A stretch of DNA of 43,768 nt from positions 1 through 43,768 of the forward strand of contig JASJCT010000066.1 in NCBI GenBank assembly GCA_030065855.1, written 5' to 3'. The notes beneath the pieces were generated by a model, which saw only the letters and a program-made list of their open reading frames with translations, was not told where the DNA came from and searched no databases. The DNA is from Myxococcota bacterium (GTDB lineage Bacteria; Myxococcota_A; Polyangia; JAAYKL01). Position numbers and translations under genes: made by a program. This document shows, in pieces, positions 31,448-40,243 of this stretch. The number at the start of each line of letters is the position of its first letter. The first letter of the stretch is position 1.

Positions 31448-33123
31448 TGAGCCGCGCAACACCCAAGGCGACAGGGAAGCAATGGCGCAGGTGGCGCACT
31501 GCCCGGCGCGTCAGTCAAGGGGTGTTCCTAGTGCTCTTTATCTGGCTCATCGGGGCCACGGTGGCTGTGACCGGAGGGGATGTGGACGCCGGCTCATCCG
31601 CCAGGGTGCCCTATCCGGTCGAAGCGTTTCTAGATATCGACCCCTTGGCCGGCGCCATTGTGTTGTTATCCACCCGCACCCTGCCCGGTCCGATGGTTTT
31701 CTGTCTCATCGTACTTATTAGCGGCATCCTCTTGGGACGCGCGTTCTGCGGTTGGGTCTGTCCCATGGGCACGATGAATCACATGGTTGCCGAGCTCAGG
31801 TCATCTGTGCGCGGCAAGCGGCGGCTCGAAGCCAATCGCACCCGTCCCTATCAAAAGATGAAGTACGTGCTGTTGCTCGGCATTCTCACCGCTGCCCTGT
31901 TTGGCTCTGCCGTGGGCGGGCTGTTCGATCCTATTTGCTTGGCCACGCGAGGGCTCTCGCTGACGATCCTGCCCGGGATCCAATGGGCTATCGACGGCGT
32001 GCTGGACAGTGCCGGGGCATCCAACATTGCTGGATTGCAACGCGCATCTGACGGGATCTACGACGTCTTGGGCGGTGCCCTGCTCGGTAGCGGCATTATC
32101 CTTGCGTCAGGTGGATTCTTGATGTCGGTTTTATTTATCGCCGTACTGGTGGCCAATCGGTTCATACCGCGGTTCTGGTGCCGCGGTCTCTGTCCCCTTG
32201 GGGCGCTGTTGGGGCTTGTAGGGCGATACGGGGTGCTGACGTTAAAAAAAGACGGGGAGACCTGCGATGGCTGCGGCAAGTGCCAGCTTCACTGTTCAGG
32301 CGCTGCATCGCCAAAGTTCGGAGATCGCTGGCAGCGGGCTGAATGCGACCTGTGCATGAACTGCGTGGCTGTCTGTCCCAAAGATGCGGTTGCCCTCGGC
32401 CTGGCGCGGATCAAAACAGACGAGCAACCCGGTCCCAACCTCAAGCGGCGCACCGTATTTGCAGGTATTGCTGCGGGTGCTGCTGCGATCCCCGCAATGC
32501 GCACCGGTGCCCTCGGGTCTCCCTTGGGACGGCCGGACCCGGCGTGCATCCGACCGCCGGGCGCCCGAGACGAAGCGGACTTTCTCGACCGATGCATTCG
32601 CTGCGGGCAATGCTTAAAAATCTGTCCCAACAATGCCCTTCATCCGGCCTGGGACGAAGCTGGCATCGAAGGGCTGTGGACGCCGGTGTTGGTTCCCAAG
32701 ATCGGATATTGCGAGCCCACCTGCACCCTGTGTACGCAAGTCTGTCCCACGGCAGCCATACGCAGGGTGACCCAGGACGAGAAGATGGGCCAAAACGGAC
32801 GAGACATGGTTCGACTCGGGACCGCGTTTATCGACCGGGGGCGATGCCTGCCCTGGGCCAAAGGGACGCCCTGCATTGTGTGCGAAGAGTTCTGTCCCAC
32901 CTCCCCCAAGGCCATATGGTTCACAGAGGAGGAAGTGGAACAAAGGGGTCGGTCCGTAAAGCTCAAGTTTCCAAGGGTGGATCCCAGCCAATGCAACGGC
33001 TGCGGAGCCTGCGAGCACATCTGTCCGGTGCACGATAAGGCGGCCATTCGTGTTTCATCGGCCGGCGAATCCCGATCCCCCGAGCATGAACTGCTGCTCG
33101 ACCGGTCCAAGTATTCAAAATAG
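31447..33123 (+). CDS. membrane polyferredoxin, NapH/NosR-like
   Basis: 558 residues. N-terminal half: about five membrane helices with two CxxxCP signatures, FCGWVCPMG and CRGLCPLGA, as in NapH, NosR and CcoG. C-terminal half: several 4Fe-4S ferredoxin motifs (CDGCGKCQLHC, CDLCMNCVAVCP, CIRCGQCLKICP, CTLCTQVCP, CIVCEEFCP, CNGCGACEHICP), giving capacity for at least four clusters. A short hydrophobic stretch (TVFAGIAAGAAAIPAM, about residues 338-353) lies between the ferredoxin pairs and may place part of the protein outside. It would pass electrons between quinol or cytosolic donors and the exported DUF362 protein. Similar DUF362 plus polyferredoxin pairs exist in other anaerobe-like genomes; their substrate is not known to me. 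Converges with the next gene after 8 bp. Confidence 0.88.
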   Translation: MSRATPKATGKQWRRWRTARRVSQGVFLVLFIWLIGATVAVTGGDVDAGSSARVPYPVEAFLDIDPLAGAIVLLSTRTLPGPMVFCLIVLISGILLGRAFCGWVCPMGTMNHMVAELRSSVRGKRRLEANRTRPYQKMKYVLLLGILTAALFGSAVGGLFDPICLATRGLSLTILPGIQWAIDGVLDSAGASNIAGLQRASDGIYDVLGGALLGSGIILASGGFLMSVLFIAVLVANRFIPRFWCRGLCPLGALLGLVGRYGVLTLKKDGETCDGCGKCQLHCSGAASPKFGDRWQRAECDLCMNCVAVCPKDAVALGLARIKTDEQPGPNLKRRTVFAGIAAGAAAIPAMRTGALGSPLGRPDPACIRPPGARDEADFLDRCIRCGQCLKICPNNALHPAWDEAGIEGLWTPVLVPKIGYCEPTCTLCTQVCPTAAIRRVTQDEKMGQNGRDMVRLGTAFIDRGRCLPWAKGTPCIVCEEFCPTSPKAIWFTEEEVEQRGRSVKLKFPRVDPSQCNGCGACEHICPVHDKAAIRVSSAGESRSPEHELLLDRSKYSK

Positions 33124-33131
33124 ACGTGATG

Positions 33132-33692
33132 CTAGACACCGGGATTGGTGGTCGCTGGCTTGCTCACTCCTCGGATATAGGCGAGGCGTCGTTCGAAGTA
33201 CGCCTTCATGTCTCGCTTGCGTTCTCCTTTCATGGCCCGTTCCCGCTCGGAAAAGACATAGGCGTAGGTATCGGGAAGAAATCTAAACCCAACCGCTGCT
33301 GCAGCGCGTTCGATGTCATCTCGCTTATGAAATTCACTGTCTACGATCTCCTCGAACAGGGCGCGCAGCAACGACTGTTCTGAGGCGCCATAGGATGTTA
33401 CGTCCTCGAGATGCTTAAAGTTAAAGTACACGAACGCAATCTTGTTTTCCCATTTGCCGCACGCGTAGGCCTCGTTGTAGCGGGATTCAAAGATCCCGGC
33501 CAAGGGCTCGGCGTCGGGGGGGGTACTGGCTTCCTTGAGCACGTATTTGGGTTTGTTACAGTAAAAATCAAACACCGGATCCGGCAGGTTCTCCCCGCTG
33601 CCCAGGGCGATGACCTTTTCAGACAGGCCAAAGCCCCTGAGCAATTCTGTGCGACGCGGCTCGTCGATGATATAAGTCCAATCAAATGACAT
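33132..33692 (-). CDS. hypothetical cytoplasmic protein
   Basis: 186 residues, no signal peptide or membrane helix. Good ribosome site (GGAGG, 8 nt) before the ATG. It is acidic to neutral, with aromatic-rich segments (MSFDWTYIIDEP, AFVYFNFKHLEDV, DTYAYVFSERERAM) and a helical basic end (RKRDMKAYFERRLAYIRG). I recognise no domain. It is divergent from mutS and convergent with the polyferredoxin gene, so it is transcribed alone. Confidence 0.7.
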   Translation of the reverse strand: MSFDWTYIIDEPRRTELLRGFGLSEKVIALGSGENLPDPVFDFYCNKPKYVLKEASTPPDAEPLAGIFESRYNEAYACGKWENKIAFVYFNFKHLEDVTSYGASEQSLLRALFEEIVDSEFHKRDDIERAAAAVGFRFLPDTYAYVFSERERAMKGERKRDMKAYFERRLAYIRGVSKPATTNPGV

Positions 33693-33803
33693 CTTCTCCC
33701 TCCATCAGCGGCGACAAAAATAACGCCAGAACTATTTGGCCCTTCTTGGGACAGATTACCACGTTGGTGAATCGACATTCAAACAACGGCGCTTTCGCGC
33801 TGA

Positions 33804-33831
33804 ACGAGGTAGCTCGGTCGAGAGACCTCGT
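33804..33831 (+). promoter_or_regulatory. leader hairpin upstream of mutS
   Basis: ACGAGGT (33804-33810) pairs with ACCTCGT (33825-33831), and inside it CTCG (33813-33816) pairs with CGAG (33819-33822), with symmetric AG/AG internal loops and a GT tip. It ends 5 nt before the AAGG ribosome site of mutS. It may control mutS translation, or be an operator for either divergent gene. Confidence 0.45.
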
Positions 33832-33847
33832 GGTATAAGGCCGAACC

Positions 33848-36469
33848 ATGGCCAGGCAAAAGGATCCCAGCGCGACGCCGATGATGCGACAGTACCTTGC
33901 GGTCAAGGAGCAGTATCCCGACGCGATCCTCTTCTACCGCATGGGCGACTTTTACGAGATGTTCTTTGAAGACGCTGTGATCGCCTCTGAAGCCCTAGAT
34001 TTAACCCTCACGAGCCGAAATAAAAACGACCCCGACCCCATCCCTATGTGCGGCGTGCCCCATCACGCGGCTTTGAGTTATGTGGCCAAACTTATCGACA
34101 AGGGGCGGAAGGTGGCCATCTGCGATCAAGTGGAGGATCCCACCAAGGTCAAGGGCCTGGTAAAGCGAGAAGTTGTCCGCGTGGTGACCCCTGGCGTGGT
34201 CCTGGACGGAGAGAACCTGGATGCGAAATCCAATAATTTTCTCGCGGTGTTGATGCTGTCGGACAGCGGTCCGAGCGCATCGGCTGCAGTGGCCGTGTTG
34301 GATGCATCCACCTACGAATTCAAAGGCACGCGCCTTTTAGGGCTGGGCGCGCTTGCAGGCGAGGTGTTTCGGCTCGAGCCTCGGGAAATGCTCGTCCCCG
34401 AATCCATGGCCGATGCACTGCGCGGTATCGACGGCCTGCTGCCGCGATGCTACCTCACGACCCAAGCCGATGATTTCTTTTCAACCGAGGTCGCCCAGGC
34501 GGCCCTCGAGGCGCTTATCGGGAGCCAGGCCGCTACAATGCTTTTTCGCGAGGATGCACTCCTCGGCAGAGCAGCGGGCGCAGCAGCGGCCTATGTGCAA
34601 TCCACCCGGCCTAAGGGCGAGCTCCCGATGTCCCGCTTTGTTCAGTACGATGTAGGGGATTACCTGGTTCTCGACGAGGCCACCAAGTCCCACCTGGAGC
34701 TTACGCGCACGGTTTCTGGAGAACGAAAGGGATCCCTGCTGTGGCTGCTAGACGAGACCCGCACGGGCATGGGCGGCAGGCTGCTTTTCCAGTGGATCAA
34801 CTACCCCCTGACCGATGTGGCGGCCATCCGCAGGCGTCTCGATCGGATAGAGCTCTTTTTTCGGGACGCCATATTGAGATCCAGCGTGCTCGAAGTCCTA
34901 GGGCATATCGGTGACATCGAACGGCTCGCCGCAAGCGTGGGGCTGCTCGCGGCAACGCCTCGGGATGTGGGGGGTCTCCTCGGGTCCCTCCACGCGCTAC
35001 CCGCGCTTGACGATCTATTGGCATCGTGCCCAGTGCCGGACGCGGATAGCATCTTGGGCGGCAGGATCGATAGGGCAGAGGATATCTGTCGCTCACTCGA
35101 TGCGGCATTGGTGCCGGATCCTCCTGTAAACAGCCGGGAAGGCTGTATCTTTCGCGAGGGATACAACGACGCCCTCGACGATCTTATCCGCACGGTGGCA
35201 ACGGCAAAGGACTTTATCGCCAACTTGGAAACGCGAGAGCGGCAGCGGACCGGCATCAATTCTCTCAAGGTGTCCTATAATCGGGTCTTTGGGTATTACA
35301 TCGAGGTGACAAAGGCCAACCTGAAGCGCGTGCCAGACGACTACGTGCGCAAGCAGACGCTGGCCACGGGCGAGCGGTATGTCACGTCAGAACTGGAATC
35401 GTGGGAGACCAAGATCCTGTCGGCCGACGAACGGCGCAAGGAGCTCGAAGCCGAGCTATTTGGCGCACTGCTCTCCGACCTTAGCGAGCATGTGCCGAGA
35501 CTCCTCTCTCTGGCCACACGCATCGCCGAAATCGACTGCGCCGCTGCTTTGGCTGAAGTGGCACGCAAGCGGGATTTTGTCCGGCCCGACGTAACCCGGG
35601 ACGGGATCGTTGAAATTGAAGAGGGACGCCACCCCCTGGTCGAGGCGCTCCAGCCGGATCGGCCGTTTGTTCCCAATGACACGGTGCTCGATCCAGATGG
35701 CGAGCGGCTGATTATCGTTACCGGGCCGAATATGGCCGGCAAGTCCACGGTCATGCGACAGGTCGCACTTGTCACAATCCTCGCACAAATGGGGTCGTTC
35801 GTGCCGGCGACACGCGCCCATATCGGTATCTGTGATCGCCTGTTCACGAGAATTGGCGCTTCTGACAATATCGCTAAGGGCGCATCCACCTTCATGGTCG
35901 AAATGAACGAGACCGCGGATATTCTGCGAAACGCAACCCAGGACAGCCTGGTGATTTTGGATGAGGTGGGCCGAGGTACGAGCACCTACGACGGGTTGTC
36001 CATTGCCTGGGCAGTGGGGGAGTACCTGCACGATGTGGTGCGGTGCAAGGTCATGTTCGCGACCCACTATCACGAGCTCGTGGATCTGGCAAACGCCAAG
36101 GCCAACGCGGCGAACTACCACGTGGCCGCCCGGGAATACGGCGACGACGTGGTCTTTTTACACAAGCTCGGCCAAGGTGGGACCTCCCGCTCGTTCGGCA
36201 TACAGGTGGCCAAGATGGCCGGCTTGCCCGAGATCGTCATCAAGCGGGCCTTGGAATTGCTGTCTGGTCTGGAAACAGAGCGGCCAACGCGCGAGGGCAT
36301 GCCTGAGAAAAAACGCACCGGCACCCCAGAGGGACATCAGTTGGAGCTGTTCATGCCAGATCGGCCATCTGAGGTGGAACGGATATTGGATGAAATCGAC
36401 CTGGACCGGGTGACCCCGCTCGAGGGCCTGGCCCTATTATCGCGACTCAAGGAAATGACAAAAAAATAA
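33848..36469 (+). CDS. mutS: DNA mismatch repair protein MutS
   Basis: 873 residues, full length. The mismatch-reading motif is Phe35-Tyr36-Glu37 in RMGDFYEMF; MCGVPHHAALSYVAKLI completes domain I. Lever and clamp domains run to about 590 (INSLKVSYNRVFGYYIEVTKANL). The ATPase domain has Walker A GPNMAGKST (Lys632), the DEVGRGTSTYDGLSIAWA signature and FATHYHEL. A helix-turn-helix dimer region and a short C-terminal tail ending RLKEMTKK follow. It recognises mismatches and starts MutL-dependent repair. Nothing in the sequence suggests loss of function. It is followed after 38 bp by a nitroreductase gene that has its own ribosome site. Confidence 0.98.
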   Translation: MARQKDPSATPMMRQYLAVKEQYPDAILFYRMGDFYEMFFEDAVIASEALDLTLTSRNKNDPDPIPMCGVPHHAALSYVAKLIDKGRKVAICDQVEDPTKVKGLVKREVVRVVTPGVVLDGENLDAKSNNFLAVLMLSDSGPSASAAVAVLDASTYEFKGTRLLGLGALAGEVFRLEPREMLVPESMADALRGIDGLLPRCYLTTQADDFFSTEVAQAALEALIGSQAATMLFREDALLGRAAGAAAAYVQSTRPKGELPMSRFVQYDVGDYLVLDEATKSHLELTRTVSGERKGSLLWLLDETRTGMGGRLLFQWINYPLTDVAAIRRRLDRIELFFRDAILRSSVLEVLGHIGDIERLAASVGLLAATPRDVGGLLGSLHALPALDDLLASCPVPDADSILGGRIDRAEDICRSLDAALVPDPPVNSREGCIFREGYNDALDDLIRTVATAKDFIANLETRERQRTGINSLKVSYNRVFGYYIEVTKANLKRVPDDYVRKQTLATGERYVTSELESWETKILSADERRKELEAELFGALLSDLSEHVPRLLSLATRIAEIDCAAALAEVARKRDFVRPDVTRDGIVEIEEGRHPLVEALQPDRPFVPNDTVLDPDGERLIIVTGPNMAGKSTVMRQVALVTILAQMGSFVPATRAHIGICDRLFTRIGASDNIAKGASTFMVEMNETADILRNATQDSLVILDEVGRGTSTYDGLSIAWAVGEYLHDVVRCKVMFATHYHELVDLANAKANAANYHVAAREYGDDVVFLHKLGQGGTSRSFGIQVAKMAGLPEIVIKRALELLSGLETERPTREGMPEKKRTGTPEGHQLELFMPDRPSEVERILDEIDLDRVTPLEGLALLSRLKEMTKK

Positions 36470-36507
36470 AACACCTTCCGATAGAACTAGCAGCGAGGAG
36501 GTAGGCA

Positions 36508-37050
36508 ATGGATGTTTTTGAGGCAATCAACGATCGCCGCAGTGTCCGAAAATTCACCGCCGAGAACGTCGACGACAAAGATCTCCAGCGCATGCTCGAG
36601 GCAGGGCAGATGGCGCCATCTTGGGTTAATTTTCAAGTTTGGGAAATCATCACTGTTCGAGATAATTCAACAAAAGAAAAGCTAGCCGCCACATTGTCAG
36701 AGAAGAACCCGGCGCGCCGGGCAGTGGCCAGTGCTCCGGTGGTGCTGGTCGCATGCGGCCGAAAGGGAGAGTCTGGCTACAAAAAAGGCATGGCCACAAC
36801 CGTGCTTGGGGATTGGCTGATGTTCGACGTGGCGTTGTTCCTGCACAACGTTACCCTGGCTGCCCACGCCCTTGGATACGGGACCGTCCACGTCGGGTTG
36901 TTCGATCACGTCGCAGTGGCTGAACTGCTGGGGGTCCCAGATACCGTCCAAGTGGTCGAGCTGCTGCCGATAGGGCGCCCGTTGGATCCCCCCAAAAAAG
37001 CCCCACGCCGCCGGCTGGTATCTGAATTTATCCACGAGGAACGGTATTAG
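36508..37050 (+). CDS. nitroreductase-family FMN oxidoreductase
   Basis: 180 residues. The N-terminal RRSVRKFTAENVDDKDLQRMLEAGQMAPSW is the nitroreductase FMN-binding signature. The middle ASAPVVLVACGRK and the end ALGYGTVHVGLFDH...LLGVPDTVQVVELLPIGRPLDPP complete the fold. Such enzymes reduce nitroaromatics, quinones or flavins with NAD(P)H; the natural substrate is unknown. GAGGAGG precedes the ATG. The last 23 bp overlap the 3' end of the convergent tsaB gene. Confidence 0.92.
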   Translation: MDVFEAINDRRSVRKFTAENVDDKDLQRMLEAGQMAPSWVNFQVWEIITVRDNSTKEKLAATLSEKNPARRAVASAPVVLVACGRKGESGYKKGMATTVLGDWLMFDVALFLHNVTLAAHALGYGTVHVGLFDHVAVAELLGVPDTVQVVELLPIGRPLDPPKKAPRRRLVSEFIHEERY

Positions 37051-37780
37051 AGCCGGGCTTGGGCAGTCGCGCGTCTGGCTCCCGCAGGTAGGTGGGCGCG
37101 AATGTATCGAGATCTTCAGGACCACTGCGACAATATCGCTCGTAGCCCACGCGGGCCATCCAGGTGGCGCTCGGCGACCAATAGGTCTCTGGGAGAAAGA
37201 CGGCCTGCTCGGCCAACAGGGCTTCTATTTCCCTGCGATAGGGGCCGATCCCAGTGCCCACCCAGCAAACAGGGCCGTCCTTGGTTGCATTCGAAATAGC
37301 TGCGATGACCTGCTCGGCAGGGCCCACGTGCTCCTCAACGCGAACTTCAGTTTCCGGCCAAATACCTGGATTTCGGACCTCATAGCACGCGCCGAACAAC
37401 TCGCCCCTACGGGCGTCAATGATCGCGGCGACCGGCCCGCTCGAACAGGCGCTCAAGGCCAATGCCTCGAGTGAGGAAATGCCCTTTACCGGCACACCAC
37501 TGGCGAGCGCAATGCCTTTTGCAGTGCTGAATCCTATCCTGAGTCCGGTGAATGTGCCCGGCCCCCGACCGATAACGAGCAGGTCCACATCTCCGAGCCC
37601 AACCCCCCCATCCGACAAAACAGTCCTCAGCCTGGGTAGCAGGGTTTCGGCGTGACCAGGGCGCACAGGCGCGCGATACTCGGCAAACCCCGTGAGGGGT
37701 GCGCGTTGAGAAGCATCGGTTGTAAGGATCCAACCGACCACCCCCTCAAGTGTCGATGTGTCAAAGGCTGCGATCAACAT
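37028..37780 (-). CDS. tsaB: TsaB, tRNA t6A synthesis protein
   Basis: 250 residues from the ATG at 37780; the open frame goes further upstream but the protein family starts MLIAAFDTST. The segment VIGRGPGTFTGLRIGFSTAKGIAL is the TsaB/YeaZ hallmark. TsaB is the non-catalytic partner of TsaD in making N6-threonylcarbamoyladenosine at position 37 of ANN-decoding tRNAs. About 20 residues at the C-terminus after FAPTYLRE lie in or near the overlap with the nitroreductase gene. It is divergent from the CpXC-like gene. Confidence 0.93.
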   Translation of the reverse strand: MLIAAFDTSTLEGVVGWILTTDASQRAPLTGFAEYRAPVRPGHAETLLPRLRTVLSDGGVGLGDVDLLVIGRGPGTFTGLRIGFSTAKGIALASGVPVKGISSLEALALSACSSGPVAAIIDARRGELFGACYEVRNPGIWPETEVRVEEHVGPAEQVIAAISNATKDGPVCWVGTGIGPYRREIEALLAEQAVFLPETYWSPSATWMARVGYERYCRSGPEDLDTFAPTYLREPDARLPKPGSNTVPRG

Positions 37781-37882
37781 AATCCCCAGTACCACATTCC
37801 TTGGAATTTTGTCTCGGTCTGCACGACGTGGTAACGTGCATCTATATTCTGACCCGATGGAAAAACCAGGAGGGGGTTGCGG

Positions 37883-38599
37883 ATGTTCCAGGGGTGCTGC
37901 CGATGGTTCAGCGATGCTTCGATTTTTAATAACGATACCCGTGCGGCCATCAGATGTCGGTGCTCGCGGGGACATATATTTACCGCCGAAGTACCCGTAT
38001 CGTTGAACCTCAAGACCAGTAGAGCCACCATGGATGAAATCGCTATTTTGGGATATCCTTTGGCCGTGTGTCCGGAATGTCAGATTGAGTGCCCGGTGGC
38101 AGTGCCGGTTGTCGTTCGGGATCCACAGAAAAAAAGAGCCGCGGTTTTTGTCCCGACTCCGATCTCCTATTTGGAGCTCCATTTTCGCGCGGTTTTTTTC
38201 GAGAAGCTTTCGACTGCGGATCCAAGCACTGTCCCCTCCTATTTTGGCGATGCCCAAATGGTCGTCGGTCCAGCCGCCCTGATCGCCTGGATGGATGCTG
38301 CTGGCAATAATGTAGTACCCCAGCCAAATGTCGCCAGCGTCTCAGCCCAGTCCCTTGCCCATGCTTCGATGAGTCCATCTGCCATGCGGGTTACAGAAAC
38401 CGACGGTATGAGACCGGCAATTCACGAGGCGTTTGCGGATTTGAACCGGTCTGAGGATCTTCGCCCGTCGTCTGTGCCGCCAGAGCTCGATCCAGACGGG
38501 GCAGAGGACGACTGGCTGGATGATGCCGTGATCACAGATGCGAAAAAAAAGCCCCAGCCCCTGCCAGCCAGTAGATCTGTGAAAGAGGGCGCTGAATGA
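37883..38599 (+). CDS. CpXC-domain-like protein
   Basis: 238 residues from the ATG at 37883; AGGAGG lies about 9 nt upstream, while a TTG two codons earlier is too close to it. Residues about 20-95 resemble the CpXC zinc-binding domain: RCRCSRGHIFTAEVPVSLN, then DEIAILGYPLAVCPECQIECPVAVPVVVRDP. The rest is unlike known domains; the C-terminal 80 residues are low in complexity and acidic (DLNRSEDLRPSSVPPELDPDGAEDDWLDD). Possibly a zinc-ribbon adaptor. The C-terminal region and the lack of any operon partner do not reveal its role. Confidence 0.6.
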   Translation: MFQGCCRWFSDASIFNNDTRAAIRCRCSRGHIFTAEVPVSLNLKTSRATMDEIAILGYPLAVCPECQIECPVAVPVVVRDPQKKRAAVFVPTPISYLELHFRAVFFEKLSTADPSTVPSYFGDAQMVVGPAALIAWMDAAGNNVVPQPNVASVSAQSLAHASMSPSAMRVTETDGMRPAIHEAFADLNRSEDLRPSSVPPELDPDGAEDDWLDDAVITDAKKKPQPLPASRSVKEGAE

Positions 38600-38735
38600 G
38601 CCCCTGCCCCGTAGACCAGCGGGATTCCCTCTTTTGCTGCGCTCGACCGCTTGAAATTTCTATTCGTCATCGCATCAACCTAGACAACAGTTCTCGTCAG
38701 AAGTATAGAATTGGTGAAAGATCGAGGCGAAGTGG

Positions 38736-39473
38736 ATGCGCATAGGCATATTTAGTGATGTACACGCCAATTTCGAGGCGCTAAGTTCAGTACTGGCCGC
38801 ATATGAGGACGAAAACATAGATATATTTCTGTGTGCCGGCGATGTGGTTGGATATGGCGCCAGTCCAGTCGAGTGCATGGACCTGGTGCGCTCGGTTGCC
38901 GAGGCGGCAGTGCTCGGCAATCACGACGCTGCGGTTGCCGGGCGAATGGATTACTCGTACTACTACGAAGCTGCGCGCAAAGTGCTGGATTTGCACGCTG
39001 TTCTTTTGAGTAAAGATCATATGGGATGGCTGCGGGCGCTGCCGTATCGGCGCGAATTCGAAGAGCTCGACCTTACCCTGTGCCACGGATCTCCGATTAA
39101 CGAAGAGGAATTCGACTATATCTTCACAGCCGATCAAGCATACGCGGTGCTGCCGTATTTCAAGAATCTGAAAAAGGTAACGTGTATTGGCCATTCCCAC
39201 CTGTGCCGGGTCTTTGCCCTGACTGAGACGGACGTGGAAGAGATAGCCAGGTCGCACTTTTCGGTTGAGCCGGATAGGAAATACATCATATCCGTGGGCT
39301 CGGTGGGCCAACCCCGGGACTACGACAATCGAGCGACCTATACGGTCTACGACACCGACACAAAGGAATTCTACTTCAAGAGGGTGGAATACGACATAGA
39401 ACGATCGGCCTCAAAGATTTTCGAAGCCCAGCTCGAGAGGAATTTCGGCAACCGACTCTTCATTGGCGTTTAG
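38736..39473 (+). CDS. calcineurin-like metallophosphoesterase
   Basis: 245 residues. Metal-binding motifs are in order: Asp8 and His10 (FSDVHANFEAL), GDVVGYG (Asp36), GNHD (61-64), CHGSP and GHSH. Size and motifs fit the YfcE/MJ0936-like group of small phosphodiesterases, several of which also act on other phosphoesters. SVGSVGQPRDYDNRATYTVYD is the usual end. GAGG about 8 nt before the ATG supports the start. Substrate unknown. Transcribed with its own leader, 136 bp after the CpXC-like gene. Confidence 0.92.
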   Translation: MRIGIFSDVHANFEALSSVLAAYEDENIDIFLCAGDVVGYGASPVECMDLVRSVAEAAVLGNHDAAVAGRMDYSYYYEAARKVLDLHAVLLSKDHMGWLRALPYRREFEELDLTLCHGSPINEEEFDYIFTADQAYAVLPYFKNLKKVTCIGHSHLCRVFALTETDVEEIARSHFSVEPDRKYIISVGSVGQPRDYDNRATYTVYDTDTKEFYFKRVEYDIERSASKIFEAQLERNFGNRLFIGV

Positions 39474-39656
39474 CCAACAAAATTTCCATACGAGAACTAG
39501 CTATTGAATCCCCTCGCACATGGTGGTAGAACTCCCGCGATTTAAAGCGCCGATCGCTGGGCAAATGCCAGCTGTTTTTGGGGGAAAGGTGCTTTTTGTT
39601 TTGGTAGGAATGGATTGTCTCTTCTCGTCATCTCTTCTGGAGATGGATAGTGTTCG

Positions 39657-40169
39657 ATGCTAACCGCTTACTTCAAGTTGCGATCCAGGATTGATAGGTT
39701 GGTCCAATCCATTCGCGCCCGTTACAGTGAACAGATCCTCTGTCAGCCGACCTGCATCGATTGTTGTCAGGCCGGACTCACCCTCGTCCTGGTCGAAGCA
39801 GTGGCCATTGGCAGTGCGCACGGCGTTGAACCGGAGCGTATCCATCTCCAAGCCGGACAATCCCCTCGATTTAGCGAGGGGCGCTGTTCCCTATTGGATG
39901 AGAAAAGCCTGTGCGCAGTGTATAATGACCGACCGCTCATTTGTCGTACCCATGGACTGCCACTCAAGTATTCGGATAGCAACGAAATCCGGGTTTGCGA
40001 AAAAAACTTCATCTACCAGACACCCCACAGATCGGCCATGTTGAATGTGGACAACATGGAAACCGCGCTCTTCGCGGTTAATTTGGAATACTGTCGGCGG
40101 GCCGGCCTCAATCCCATGGGCCGCGTCCCTATCGACAGACTCGTCCAATTAATTGGGAAATCGTGCTAA
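39657..40169 (+). CDS. YkgJ-family cysteine-cluster protein
   Basis: 170 residues. The Cys pattern CQPTCIDCC (Cys29, 33, 36, 37) with CSLLDEKSLCAVYNDRPLICRTHGLPL is that of the UPF0153/YkgJ family, thought to bind an Fe-S cluster or zinc. The function of the family is not established. A final segment (NLEYCRRAGLNPMGRVPIDRLV) is less conserved. Upstream 39474-39656 holds no gene. The following gene starts 74 bp downstream. Confidence 0.85.
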   Translation: MLTAYFKLRSRIDRLVQSIRARYSEQILCQPTCIDCCQAGLTLVLVEAVAIGSAHGVEPERIHLQAGQSPRFSEGRCSLLDEKSLCAVYNDRPLICRTHGLPLKYSDSNEIRVCEKNFIYQTPHRSAMLNVDNMETALFAVNLEYCRRAGLNPMGRVPIDRLVQLIGKSC

Positions 40170-40243
40170 AGTCCGTTTGAAAGCGTAGATAGCAGCGCCC
40201 TGTCGAACGGGCAATCGATGGATGGGGAGATAGGATAGTCGAA

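Noticed and set aside
37781..38257. N-terminal extension of TsaB
   Set aside because: The frame stays open upstream, but TsaB proteins start at the MLIAAFDTS equivalent and the extension overlaps the divergent CpXC-like gene.
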